The notes beneath the pieces are model-generated. The model did no database searches, was not told the origin of the DNA, and saw only the letters and a program-made list of their open reading frames with translations. A stretch of 64,000 nucleotides of DNA from Paraburkholderia phosphatilytica (GTDB taxonomy: Bacteria > Pseudomonadota > Gammaproteobacteria > Burkholderiales > Burkholderiaceae). The position numbers were made by a program, and so were the translations under genes. The stretch covers positions 62,001 to 126,000 of the forward strand of contig NZ_QQOA01000001.1 of assembly GCF_003443895.1 (NCBI RefSeq), written 5' to 3'. Positions 17,804-26,859 of the stretch are shown one piece after another (position 1 is the first letter of the stretch; every line of letters begins with the position of its first letter).

Positions 17804-19156
17804 ATGGAGCTCGAAACACGCACGATGAAGCGCGTGATGGCACGGCTCGTGCCATTCCTGATGTTCTGCTATTTCATTGCCTATCTGGACCGTGTGAACG
17901 TCGGCTTCGCCGCGTTGCAGATGAACAAGGCGCTTGACCTTTCCGCGAGCGCATTCGGTTTCGGCGCCGGCGTGTTCTTCATTGCCTACTTCTTCTTCGA
18001 GGTACCGTCCAACCTGTTGCTGGAACGCTTCGGCGCGCGCCGCTGGATTGCGCGGATCATGTTCACGTGGGGCATTCTCGCGGGCGCGATGGCGTTCATC
18101 CCGTACATCGCGACATGGAGCGGCATGTCGAACGCACACGTGTTCTACACGTTGCGGATCCTGCTCGGCGTGGCCGAGGCAGGCTTCTTCCCCGGCATCA
18201 TCTTTCTGCTGACGCTGTGGTTCCCCGCGAAGTACCGCGCGCGGGTGGTCGGCTACTTCATGGCCGCGATTCCGCTGTCCACCGTGATTGGCGGACCGAT
18301 CTCGGGCGCGCTGCTGTCGCTCGACGGCAAGCATGGTCTGGCCGGCTGGCAGTGGGTGTATCTGATCGAAGCGGCGCCCGCGCTGATCCTCGCGTTCGTG
18401 GTGTGGTTCTATCTGACCGACCGGCCGGTGCAGGCGACGTGGCTCGCCGACGACGAACGCGCATGGCTCGTCGCGCGCCAGGCGCAGGAGCGCAAGCATC
18501 GCGAATCGGTGCACGTGTTCAGCGTGATGGAAGCGCTCTTCAATCCGCGTGTGCTGGCCGTCGCGCTGATCTACTTCGGCGCGAATGCAACCAACTATGG
18601 CCTGAGCTTCTTTCTGCCGCAGATCGTCAAATCGTTCGGGCTCACGAATCTGCAGACCGGCTTCGTGACGTCGCTGCCGTATATCGTCGGCGTGATCTCG
18701 ATGCTGTACTGGGGCCGTCATTCGGACCGCAAGCTCGAGCGCAAGCGTCACGTCGCGATCGCGCTGGCGGTGGCGGCCGCGGGGATCGCGGCATCGGCGG
18801 GGCTCGACAATCCGGTGCTCAAGATGCTGGCGCTTTCGATTGCGGGCTTCGGTATCTTCGGTTGCCTGCCGGTGATCTGGACGTTGCCGGCCGCGTTTCT
18901 CTCGGGTGCTGCGGCGGCAGGCGGTATCGCGGCGGTCAATTCGCTCGGCAATCTCGCGGGCTTTTTTGGCCCGTATGCGATGGGGTGGATCAAGGATGCG
19001 ACGGGTGGATTCGGCGCGGGGTTGCTGTGTCTTGCCGGCGCCGGATTGATCGGTGCTGCCGCTGCGCTGCTGCTGCGTCACGATACCGCGCTGGAGAAAC
19101 TGACGGAGCCGCAGACGCAAGATCGTGAGGATGGGGCGGAGGTGGTGAGGTCTTGA
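17804..19156 (+). CDS. MFS transporter, anion:cation symporter (phthalate/tartrate permease-like)
   Basis: A 450-residue 12-helix major facilitator of the ACS family. Near the N-terminus are MKRVMARLVPFLMFCYFIAYLDR and VNVGFAALQMNKAL, a near-invariant opening for this family. EVPSNLLLERFGARRWIARIM (A-motif region) and RILLGVAEAGFFPGIIFLLTLWFP follow. ATG at 17804 is preceded by AAGGAG. Such carriers import carboxylates such as tartrate, phthalate, glucarate or hydroxyphenylacetate with protons. No catabolic gene is next to it, so the substrate is not assigned. Confidence 0.9.
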   Translation: MELETRTMKRVMARLVPFLMFCYFIAYLDRVNVGFAALQMNKALDLSASAFGFGAGVFFIAYFFFEVPSNLLLERFGARRWIARIMFTWGILAGAMAFIPYIATWSGMSNAHVFYTLRILLGVAEAGFFPGIIFLLTLWFPAKYRARVVGYFMAAIPLSTVIGGPISGALLSLDGKHGLAGWQWVYLIEAAPALILAFVVWFYLTDRPVQATWLADDERAWLVARQAQERKHRESVHVFSVMEALFNPRVLAVALIYFGANATNYGLSFFLPQIVKSFGLTNLQTGFVTSLPYIVGVISMLYWGRHSDRKLERKRHVAIALAVAAAGIAASAGLDNPVLKMLALSIAGFGIFGCLPVIWTLPAAFLSGAAAAGGIAAVNSLGNLAGFFGPYAMGWIKDATGGFGAGLLCLAGAGLIGAAAALLLRHDTALEKLTEPQTQDREDGAEVVRS

Positions 19157-19190
19157 GGGTTGGGGTTTTGGGTTGGTCGTTCCAGGTTGT

Positions 19191-19214
19191 GCTCGCCGCC
19201 TTTGAGCGGCGAGC
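19191..19214. terminator. hairpin between convergent genes, likely bidirectional terminator
   Basis: GCTCGCCGC (19191-19199) and GCGGCGAGC (19206-19214) form a perfect nine-base stem around CTTTGA. It lies 34 bases past the MFS stop and 68 bases before the converging small gene. The lack of a clear T-run on either side lowers confidence. Confidence 0.5.
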
Positions 19215-19282
19215 GGTTGCAGAGTCACTGTTTAGCAGCGGTCGTTGAAGAAAGGCTTGTCGCTCGGTCTCCGAATGCGCGT

Positions 19283-19810
19283 CTACTTTTGTAGAATTGA
19301 TTGCGCGTCTTTATAAGGGAAGTGCACACGTTTTCCCTCTTGCTTTCCGTCGAAGCCAGAGCCAAATTTCCCCGAAAGTAGTGGGTCTTTCAGGAAACGA
19401 GGATCGCCTTGCGAAGTGCGTTGAATATCATAGGCGTGGACCTCATAGAAATCCCCCTCCGTATCGACTCCCGGCAAGTAGTAGTGCCATTTCACAATCA
19501 AGAACAAAGCTTGACGCGCTTCAACGAAAACTTCAAACGCGCTTACCAACTGCGGCGATGATGGTCCATCTTGAATGAAAGTCGCGACAGGAAACTGTAC
19601 TCCGCTAAAGTTCTCCAGGGTGATGACCAGCTGACGCGGTTCGACATCGCTGACTATGGCATTTATCCAGCTTTCTTGAGACAGGATACCGACCCGCACG
19701 TTTGCATCAACAGGAATCGTCAATGGAGGATTTGAAAAAGCAATCCTTGGCAAGCATTGGATGGCTGTGACGAACCATAGAGTCGATAGCAATCCCGAGA
19801 TCTTTTTCAC
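19283..19810 (-). CDS. exported hypothetical protein, candidate second immunity protein of the T6SS cargo island
   Basis: A 175-residue protein of no family known to me. GTG at 19810 is chosen because GGAG lies about nine bases upstream; an alternative TTG lies at 19825. The N-terminus is a signal peptide (LLSTLWFVTAIQCLPRIAFS). The rest is predicted beta-rich with several aromatic residues (ALFLIVKWHYYLPG). It is the last gene of the vgrG-effector run, 99 bases after the other exported small protein, and it is visibly richer in A and T than the flanking metabolic genes. Export to the periplasm and position suggest an immunity or accessory role, which is inference. Confidence 0.65.
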   Translation of the reverse strand: MKKISGLLSTLWFVTAIQCLPRIAFSNPPLTIPVDANVRVGILSQESWINAIVSDVEPRQLVITLENFSGVQFPVATFIQDGPSSPQLVSAFEVFVEARQALFLIVKWHYYLPGVDTEGDFYEVHAYDIQRTSQGDPRFLKDPLLSGKFGSGFDGKQEGKRVHFPYKDAQSILQK

Positions 19811-19909
19811 GATCCCGCTCCTCAAGATACTGTGTTATGCCCTACGCAGAACGCAGTCGCGATGATCCCCACATTTTCGCTTTGACGATCCATGAGAACC
19901 CTCGAATTA

Positions 19910-20557
19910 TCAATCGGCATCAAGGCAATTTTTCAAACAGACCATCGAGTCTAATCGTGGTTCATCATCGCCCCCAAACGAATAGACGGCGACGCCGTGG
20001 GTTGTTTTTCCATAAAACGGAATGTCAATTTTTAGCCCGCGAGATTTAGCTGGTGATGCGACGACTTGCATTTCTGAATGAACGATCTTCTCCGCCACGC
20101 GTCCATTGCATAGCGAAATTTCTGCAGATTCAAACGGTGCATATTGGGTTCTCGCAGCGCTTGAACCGCGACACTCAAATCCGCTCCATTCAACTCCAGC
20201 AGGAACGATGCCGTAGCTCCTCGACAGCGAAATTAACTTCAACGCGTACACCTTTTTATCATCGTATCGAAAAATAAAAATCTGCCAGTTTCTCGACGAT
20301 GTTGTGTTGCTTCGCTCAAGATAGTATCTTTGCCCTCTTTTTGTCAGACTGTAACTATCGAACATTGTCTCCTGCACCGGGAGATCAAACACTCTTTTGC
20401 TTGATTTGACGTCAACGATGAGTCCGCTCTCACTCAGCGTTATTGGGCAGTTGGTCTCGCCGCAAACGATCGCATCCGCTGCCAGTGCGTATCCTACACA
20501 CGGAGCAAGCAAAGAAAATGAAAATAATGCCAAGCCGGCGATAAATGTCCTCTTCAT
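19910..20557 (-). CDS. exported hypothetical protein, probable periplasmic immunity protein
   Basis: A 215-residue protein with a clear signal peptide (MKRTFIAGLALFSFSLLAPC up to YALAAD). Two Cys pairs (VCGETNC; VCLKNC) and FEC/LCN could form disulfides in the periplasm. Its ATG overlaps the stop of the upstream effector by four bases (ATGA), with AAGGA seven bases before it, so the pair is translationally coupled. A periplasmic protein coupled to a wall-degrading type VI effector is the standard immunity layout. No homologue is recognised by eye, and the gene is A/T-rich compared with vgrG. Confidence 0.7.
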   Translation of the reverse strand: MKRTFIAGLALFSFSLLAPCVGYALAADAIVCGETNCPITLSESGLIVDVKSSKRVFDLPVQETMFDSYSLTKRGQRYYLERSNTTSSRNWQIFIFRYDDKKVYALKLISLSRSYGIVPAGVEWSGFECRGSSAARTQYAPFESAEISLCNGRVAEKIVHSEMQVVASPAKSRGLKIDIPFYGKTTHGVAVYSFGGDDEPRLDSMVCLKNCLDAD

Positions 20558-23328
20558 CGTGTTTCCTTGATAATTTTCTCAAACCGCTCTGCGTAATAAG
20601 CGAATTGTGACGCTTTGTCTTGGCCATTTATGATTGCACGAGCACCAACATAATCTGGTGTCGTCGAGTCGAGATACCTGGAGAGCGAAGGCCCCGCAAA
20701 AATACCATCGCGCATACCGAGCATCATGATTTTCACCGCAAGTGGAAGCTCCAAGGCCTTATCTGGATCGTTCACGAGATCCAAGCCGATCAGCTTGCCC
20801 ATCTTTTGATAGTTTTTCTTAAAGGTCAGCTGAACCAGACCACGTCCTCGATACGTATATCCGTCACCGGCCTGAGTGTTACCCATGCTTACCGCACGAT
20901 CTCTGTGCGCGCTATTTTCACGAGAACCAATCCCATAGTCACACTCTGCTTCCTCATACGACTTCATTTCCAGGATCGGCCCAAAGAAGGTGCCACTGCG
21001 AAAATCGTATGACTCGATGCGAACGGTTGCCAACATGTATGCAAGGTACGAAACGCGGCATTCTGCAAAGTACGCTGGATATTGACGCATCATTTCCGAG
21101 AGCAGGGATCGCAAATTTTGTTCGGATTTCTCACTAAGCTGAGATATATTTTGATGTATCCCTCTTCCAGAAAACCAACCGAACTCCGTTGCGTGCAGGC
21201 TCTTATATCTGCCGCAAAAAGCGTCGATATCGACACAAGTGCAGAGCGTTGCGAAATTCCCCACCAGCGCCACCGGATGAACATGATGCACAACCGGACT
21301 GGAAGGAAACCCCTGCACCCTGCCCTTCACCTCATCCCACCATTGCAGTTTCCTGATCCGCGTCAACTCGCACCGCCAGTTTTCGGCTGCATTGCGCATA
21401 AGCGGAGTGATCGCCTCCCAGCGATTCATATTGCCGCCCCACTCGCTCTCGTAGCGCAGGATCAGATGCGCGAATTCGCTGGCAAGCCAGGGCGTATACA
21501 TCGCGTGCGCCAGCTTGCGCGCCGTCACGACCATCCGGCCGTTCTTGTCCACGTCCCGCTCCTTGTTGTAGCCAGGCGGCCGACGGCTAAGCGTATGCTC
21601 GAGCTTTCGCAGCAAGACGCTGTTGTTCACCGTCGCAGCGGAAGATTCGCACTCGCTCTGCTCCGACCTGTCCGGATTTCCAGACACGAGCAGGTTGCGG
21701 CGGAAGGCATCGGTCAGGTTGATTCCGGATGCGTCCACGATCTCGAAACCCGGCCAGGCCCACGGGTTTTCCCACTTCGTTCCCGGATGTCCGTTCTCGC
21801 AAATCCAGCCTGAACTCTCCTTGCCATCCGCAGTACCGAACCCGACGAACCACCATCTGACGCCCTTGTCATCGACAGCGATATTGTTATTCCCACGCAG
21901 GCTGTCCAGCTGTGCGCGAGGCAGGACGAGCGTGGCCCCGTTCGGCGGATCGGAGACTGCACTCAATTGCAACGGGAAGCGGCTCCACGCAGGCATGCCA
22001 TCCGGTGCGGAAAACCTGCGCTGCAGGTAGCGTTCGACCCACACGGGACCGCCGTCGGGATGGGCAGCATCCGCCCCGTAGATCCGCCGCCATGGTTGCA
22101 CCCGCATCCACGGCCCGGTCTGCGGACTGTCCGGCACCGGCACAACGTGTGAGATCCGACCATGCTCGCCTAGCTTCAAATCCGGATCGGTGTGCCGACC
22201 TACCAATTTCGCCCCCGGGTTGACCAGCAAGATCGTCGCGCCTTGATCGGGCGGCAATTGCACAGCCCGCATGCGGCTCTTGTCGATGAAGGTCTTCAGT
22301 TCGTCACCAGCAAAGACCTCCAGATGCAGTAGCTGCCGCGCGGGTACGGGCGGCAACGGAGTCGAGCGCTCATAGTCGTGATACTCGCCGAGTTGCCCGA
22401 GCAGCGTCCCTGCCTTCACATGGATCGGCTGCGGCGGAACAACTATCTTGCCTACATCCTGCGGCTCCTTCATCGCACGCTGATCGTGCAGATGGATCCA
22501 CCCCCAGTCGCCCTCCGGTGTCAGCACCGCTTCCCGGTTCTCGTCGCCATCGGGCCGTACCCATGGCACGCTGCGCTCGTCCTCCCAGCCGAAGTAGCCG
22601 CCGCTCTGTGCGCTCACCATATGTCCGGACGTCACGGCGTGGATGTGCGCCCACTCGCCGCGTCGCTCGCTAATGGTGACTTCGCAGCCTTCGGGTAGCA
22701 GCGCGACGCGTCTGCCCGCGGTCAAGCGACCGTTGGCTTCGGCTTTTGGCGCCTGATAGACGAACGCACCCGGCACGCCGCCATCGCCTGTCTGGCGGTC
22801 TTTGTTGCCGATGCGGAAAGCGTCGACGCCAGGCCACCAGCCGGGCCGCACGAGGTCACCATTAGCCAGGTAAGTTGCCCAGTCGGCCATGTGCATATAG
22901 AGACTGAAGAACGTCAGCGTCTCGTCGGCGGGCTGGGCAGTTGTGCTGCCCGGCGCGGCCGGCATCGTCAGCTGGTGGCGCACCAGAACGAAGCCCGTCG
23001 AATACATGCCCCACCGACGATCCTGCGTGAAATGCACCTGTGGGTAAGCATCGTCGAGCCTGAAGGCAACGATCTCGCCATTGGCGATCACGCCTACGCC
23101 TGCGGACTGGTCGAAGCTGGCAGAAGTACGCTCGCCGAAATGCACGCCGCCGTGCGGGAAACCATTCACGCCAAGCGGAAAGAAGCCATCGTCCATTACG
23201 CCTAGTGCGTAATAGAAGGCGTGTGGGTCGGTTGCTTCCTTGCCGTCACGGTCAGGAAATGGATAGCGCCAGACCTGCAAGGGCGACGACTCTGGCGAAG
23301 ACGATTGGCTGTGCTGTGGTGTGGTCAT
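20554..23328 (-). CDS. T6SS cargo effector: degenerate M23-like region, SH3-like region and C-terminal GH19-like lysozyme/chitinase
   Basis: A 924-residue protein directly downstream of vgrG. Residues about 20-200 resemble an M23/LytM fold (GGVHFGERTSASFDQSAG; FFSLYMHMADW), but the usual HxxxD zinc motif is not seen. A region with GRRVALLPEGCEVTISERRG looks like an SH3b wall-binding domain. The last 200 residues carry the GH19-type lysozyme core: YMLATVRIESYDF (candidate catalytic Glu), FFGPILEMKSYEEAECDYG, then GDGYTYRGRGLVQLTFKKNY and a GLDLVNDPDKALELP helix. The likely target is peptidoglycan of competitors. There is no signal peptide, as expected for VgrG-delivered cargo. The 3' end overlaps the putative immunity gene by four bases. 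Confidence 0.82.
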   Translation of the reverse strand: MTTPQHSQSSSPESSPLQVWRYPFPDRDGKEATDPHAFYYALGVMDDGFFPLGVNGFPHGGVHFGERTSASFDQSAGVGVIANGEIVAFRLDDAYPQVHFTQDRRWGMYSTGFVLVRHQLTMPAAPGSTTAQPADETLTFFSLYMHMADWATYLANGDLVRPGWWPGVDAFRIGNKDRQTGDGGVPGAFVYQAPKAEANGRLTAGRRVALLPEGCEVTISERRGEWAHIHAVTSGHMVSAQSGGYFGWEDERSVPWVRPDGDENREAVLTPEGDWGWIHLHDQRAMKEPQDVGKIVVPPQPIHVKAGTLLGQLGEYHDYERSTPLPPVPARQLLHLEVFAGDELKTFIDKSRMRAVQLPPDQGATILLVNPGAKLVGRHTDPDLKLGEHGRISHVVPVPDSPQTGPWMRVQPWRRIYGADAAHPDGGPVWVERYLQRRFSAPDGMPAWSRFPLQLSAVSDPPNGATLVLPRAQLDSLRGNNNIAVDDKGVRWWFVGFGTADGKESSGWICENGHPGTKWENPWAWPGFEIVDASGINLTDAFRRNLLVSGNPDRSEQSECESSAATVNNSVLLRKLEHTLSRRPPGYNKERDVDKNGRMVVTARKLAHAMYTPWLASEFAHLILRYESEWGGNMNRWEAITPLMRNAAENWRCELTRIRKLQWWDEVKGRVQGFPSSPVVHHVHPVALVGNFATLCTCVDIDAFCGRYKSLHATEFGWFSGRGIHQNISQLSEKSEQNLRSLLSEMMRQYPAYFAECRVSYLAYMLATVRIESYDFRSGTFFGPILEMKSYEEAECDYGIGSRENSAHRDRAVSMGNTQAGDGYTYRGRGLVQLTFKKNYQKMGKLIGLDLVNDPDKALELPLAVKIMMLGMRDGIFAGPSLSRYLDSTTPDYVGARAIINGQDKASQFAYYAERFEKIIKETR

Positions 23329-23352
23329 CGGATACGTGATGAAGGAGCGGGC

Positions 23353-25674
23353 TTAGCCCGAGAATTTCGAACCATGGCAGGCCAGGTCCGCGATGTCATT
23401 GGCGTAGGGCAGCGCTGCTTTCGTCATCGTGCCGTCGGGGCGGGTCTGCTTCCAGGACGCGGCCTTTTCCACGTAATCGCCAGGCGTTGCGTTGGTGAAG
23501 CAGCACGGTGTGATGCTGAGATAGGAGCCGCCGCATTTGAGTATCAGCTCCTCTTTTGCTTCGATAATGACCCTTCCCTCCGTACTGCGGATGAATGCGT
23601 CTTTCCGCGACGCCATATCGAGAACGTCGTTTTGCGCCTGAATCTGAACCTTGCCATGCGCAGCCAGCAACTTGATGCCAAGCCCATGCGCGAAGACCGA
23701 TATGGCCTCTTTCGCAGCCAGAGCGACATTGCGGAACGCGTTCACGTTGAACCCGGATGAAGTCGCCACGCTAACGTCCTCACCTGCAGATACCATCATG
23801 CGACCCGGCGTCGCCATGCCGATCCCTTGTGGCGCCGACAACGCAAGCACAGCTTCCTTCAGATTCGCGAGTTCGCTCTTCAACCACTCGCTCTCCGACT
23901 TCAGGTCGGCCACCTCTGCCATAGCGGCGTTGGCCGCATCGACAAGTTCTCGCGCCTGTGCCTGCGTCAGGTTGAACTGATCGTCGATCGCGCGCGTATC
24001 AGCCTGGTGACCTTGCGCCTGATGCTGAACGTCCGCCGACACCAAGAGGCCACCACCCGCGCGCACGCTCCCCCGCATATCGGTGCGAAGTTCGAACCCT
24101 TCGCCGCGCTGCTCGCGCTTCCCGTCGACGATATGTCCCAATGTCAGCTGGCTTTTCCCGGAATGCGGTGTGGATAGCTTGACGTGCTCCTGTCCTTGCC
24201 AATCCTCGAATTGCAGCTTGTTGTCCGACTGCGTGCGGATCACGTTGCGCGAGAGCCAGCGGTTTTCGCTCGTGACGAGATCCACTGCATGGCTGTGGTG
24301 CATCGCGTGAGCGATATAAGGCCGGTTCGGATCGCCGTCATGAAAGGCGACGGCTACTTCGGTGCCATCGAGCAGCGGAAAGTGAAAGCCCGTTTGCAGC
24401 GCGCCGGCGAACGGCTTGGCAAGACGCAGCGGCACGCTTTCACCGCCAGCGGGCCATGCGTCGAAATCAGCATCGAACCTGACCGTGTAGTAGCCCGCCG
24501 CCGTGAGGTACGCGTATTGGTATTTGTCAGGTGACGTGACGCGCGCACTCAGCGTGCCGCTAATTCTCGGCCAGTTCGCCTCGTCAAGCGGCAACCTGAA
24601 GCGTCGGTCCGACGGTATCGCCTTATACGTGTTCGTATAGGCAGCGTCCCGAGCGCCGCAATGCACGACCTCGACGATCACCTGCCCGTTCGGCGCATCC
24701 GGCAACGCCTTGTCGATATGCAGAATACGCGCGGGGCTCAATGCGAGAACGCTGCTTTGCCCTTCATACACAATCTGCGCCGCAAAGGCCGCTTCGTGCC
24801 GCAACTGCGCTTCCCATTTCGCGCCCTGTGCGTCGAGATGATGCGTGCCCCACACATACGGTTGACCGTAGGTGGTGGTGTCCTGGAAGGCGACGTTAGC
24901 CTCGTCCTTCAAGCGTTCCCACGCGTTGTCCGGGTTGTAGTCCGCAACGCTGAAAGACCGCGCCACCGTGCTCGCAACGGTTTTCAAAGCGGTCACGGCT
25001 TCGTTGCGCGACGCCAGCCCCGCCGGCTCGCGATAGGGCACCTCGAGCGTCGGCTGATAGACGTAGTGATCGATGTCGTCGCACAGGTTCAGCACATCGC
25101 CGTGCTCGCCCGCGGTGGAATAGCTGTAGATGCCTTCCTGCTTCATCAGCAGCTGCACCCACGCGAGATCATCCATCTGGTACTGGAAGCGGAACGCGTG
25201 CTGCGGATACTTCCGGCGCAGCCGGAAACTGAACTGGTGACCCATGAAGCCGTGCCGCCTCAGCACCTGCTCGATGATCTGCGGCGCGGTGGCGTGCTGG
25301 TAGATGCGGCTGGTGCGGACGTGTGCGAGCCTGGCGAAATGCGCGTCCAGCACGAATTCATAGCTGGTGAAATCGCGCGTCGTCTTGAGTTCGTTAAAGC
25401 CGCTGATCCAGCCGGCGAAGGTACGCCCTTCGATGCCCTCGGGCACGATGGAAAAGCGGGCGTCCTTGCCGAGATAGTCGGCGCGAGCAAGCGCGTCCGG
25501 ATGCGTCAGGCGAACAACGATCCGATACGGCTCGCCAAGCCGTTCGGTCGCTTCGAACGACACGACCGATAGCGCGCTTGTGCCCGCCGCGCCGGGCACG
25601 CCCAGAAAATACGGCTGCCTGGCAGTGCGCGAATCGCGACGTTGACTGCCTCCTTCGAAACCTTCCGACATCAT
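23353..25674 (-). CDS. vgrG: type VI secretion system tip protein VgrG with DUF2345 extension
   Basis: A 773-residue VgrG. The gp27-like part runs from LSVVSFEATERLGEPYRIVVRL through FQYQMDDLAWVQLLMKQEGIYSY. The gp5 OB-fold region contains FPLLDGTEVAVAFHDGDPNRPYIAHAMHHSHA. The C-terminal DUF2345 region contains KDAFIRSTEGRVIIEAKEELILKCGGSYLSI. It caps the Hcp tube and probably carries the neighbouring effector, whose gene starts 24 bases after its stop. No other type VI structural genes are nearby, so this is an orphan cargo module served by an apparatus encoded elsewhere. Start at ATG 25674 has AGGA upstream. Confidence 0.95.
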   Translation of the reverse strand: MMSEGFEGGSQRRDSRTARQPYFLGVPGAAGTSALSVVSFEATERLGEPYRIVVRLTHPDALARADYLGKDARFSIVPEGIEGRTFAGWISGFNELKTTRDFTSYEFVLDAHFARLAHVRTSRIYQHATAPQIIEQVLRRHGFMGHQFSFRLRRKYPQHAFRFQYQMDDLAWVQLLMKQEGIYSYSTAGEHGDVLNLCDDIDHYVYQPTLEVPYREPAGLASRNEAVTALKTVASTVARSFSVADYNPDNAWERLKDEANVAFQDTTTYGQPYVWGTHHLDAQGAKWEAQLRHEAAFAAQIVYEGQSSVLALSPARILHIDKALPDAPNGQVIVEVVHCGARDAAYTNTYKAIPSDRRFRLPLDEANWPRISGTLSARVTSPDKYQYAYLTAAGYYTVRFDADFDAWPAGGESVPLRLAKPFAGALQTGFHFPLLDGTEVAVAFHDGDPNRPYIAHAMHHSHAVDLVTSENRWLSRNVIRTQSDNKLQFEDWQGQEHVKLSTPHSGKSQLTLGHIVDGKREQRGEGFELRTDMRGSVRAGGGLLVSADVQHQAQGHQADTRAIDDQFNLTQAQARELVDAANAAMAEVADLKSESEWLKSELANLKEAVLALSAPQGIGMATPGRMMVSAGEDVSVATSSGFNVNAFRNVALAAKEAISVFAHGLGIKLLAAHGKVQIQAQNDVLDMASRKDAFIRSTEGRVIIEAKEELILKCGGSYLSITPCCFTNATPGDYVEKAASWKQTRPDGTMTKAALPYANDIADLACHGSKFSG

Positions 25675-25847
25675 TCGTTATCCTGTGTTTTAGATCGAGA
25701 TCAACTTCCATCCAAAGACGCAATCCTCCCGCGTCCGAAACAGGACAGCGAATCAGCAAATTCTTAAAGGGGATCCAATAACCCAGCGAGCATATTCGAG
25801 GTCGCGCGCCAGGCGGCAACATCGATCGCCCAGCGCCATGCGAACGT

Positions 25848-26732
25848 CTATCGCGTGCGCAACGCAGCGTAAGCGGCCAGCAGAATGACGACGCCGCCGG
25901 CCACCGTGCGGACCGTGGGAATCTCGTGCAGCAGCAGCGCAGCCATCGCGCAACCGTACACCGGCTCCAGGTAGGTAAACATGCTGACCGTCGATGCGCT
26001 GACGGTGCGCATGCCAGCGATGAAAAGCGTATGAGCGAGCGCCGTGCAGAAGATGCCCAGAAATAGCAGTTCAGCGATGGTGAGCACCGACGTCGGTAAT
26101 TCGGCGCGGGTCATCAAGGGCAAAAGGACCAATGCCGCCACCGCGTTCTGATACGCCGATATCTTGATCGGACTGTGACGTCTCACGAGTATCCGGCCCA
26201 TGATCTGCACGAGCGCAAAGGTCAAACCGGATGCGACACCCCAGCCGGCGCCGGCAGCGTTCTGCCAGTCGCCTTGCTGCACCGGCGCCATCAGGCTCAA
26301 GCCCAGAAGCATCACGGGGATCAGCAGAAGATGAGCTTTCCGGATACGCTTGCCGTCGACGTAAGGCGCAATCAACACGATGAAGATCGGGAACGTTGAG
26401 AACGACAACAACCCGATCGCGACGCCGGACAACCGGATCGCGTTGAAGAAGCTGTACCAGTGAAATGCCAGCAGCAATCCAAGCGCGATCAGGCGGCTGC
26501 CGTCCGCCGGCTTGACCGCGAACGGCACTTTTCTGGCCCAGGCCACACACAGCAGGACCAGCGCACCGAGGCCGGAACGTGCTTCGACGAGCGTCAGCGG
26601 CGACAGCGCCGTTGCCCGTCCGATCACGCCCGCGGTACCGAACAGCAGCGTAGCCAGGTGCAGTTGCAGGATCGGCGCGTGGCGCTGTAGCGTGGCAAGG
26701 GCGGAAGCGTGGCGTGCAGGGAGAGAACGCAT
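25848..26732 (-). CDS. EamA/DMT-superfamily exporter
   Basis: A 294-residue protein with about ten hydrophobic helices in two EamA repeats: LHLATLLFGTAGVIGRATALSPLTLVEARSG and, in the second half, GWGVASGLTFALVQIMGRILVRR. Family members export amino acids, nucleosides or drugs. ATG at 26732 is chosen because the hydrophobic fold starts shortly after it; an in-frame start at 26828 would add a poorly structured Arg-rich leader, and no strong ribosome binding site decides. It lies downstream of the broken hydroxylase gene on the same strand, which might once have made the compound it exports. Confidence 0.82.
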   Translation of the reverse strand: MRSLPARHASALATLQRHAPILQLHLATLLFGTAGVIGRATALSPLTLVEARSGLGALVLLCVAWARKVPFAVKPADGSRLIALGLLLAFHWYSFFNAIRLSGVAIGLLSFSTFPIFIVLIAPYVDGKRIRKAHLLLIPVMLLGLSLMAPVQQGDWQNAAGAGWGVASGLTFALVQIMGRILVRRHSPIKISAYQNAVAALVLLPLMTRAELPTSVLTIAELLFLGIFCTALAHTLFIAGMRTVSASTVSMFTYLEPVYGCAMAALLLHEIPTVRTVAGGVVILLAAYAALRTR

Positions 26733-26859
26733 GGAAGACCCGGACTGCGCGGAAAACCGCGGATGGACATTGGCGTCACGGGTCGCCCAACATTGGAGAC
26801 CACCGGACGCTCCGCGCCTCGCAAGCAAAGCGGAAAGCGCCGCCGCAATCTGCTGACGG

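Noticed and set aside
19297-19578. Forward-strand frame opposite the exported hypothetical gene
   Set aside because: No ribosome binding site, no signal or domain, and the minus-strand gene has a good start, a signal peptide and operon context.
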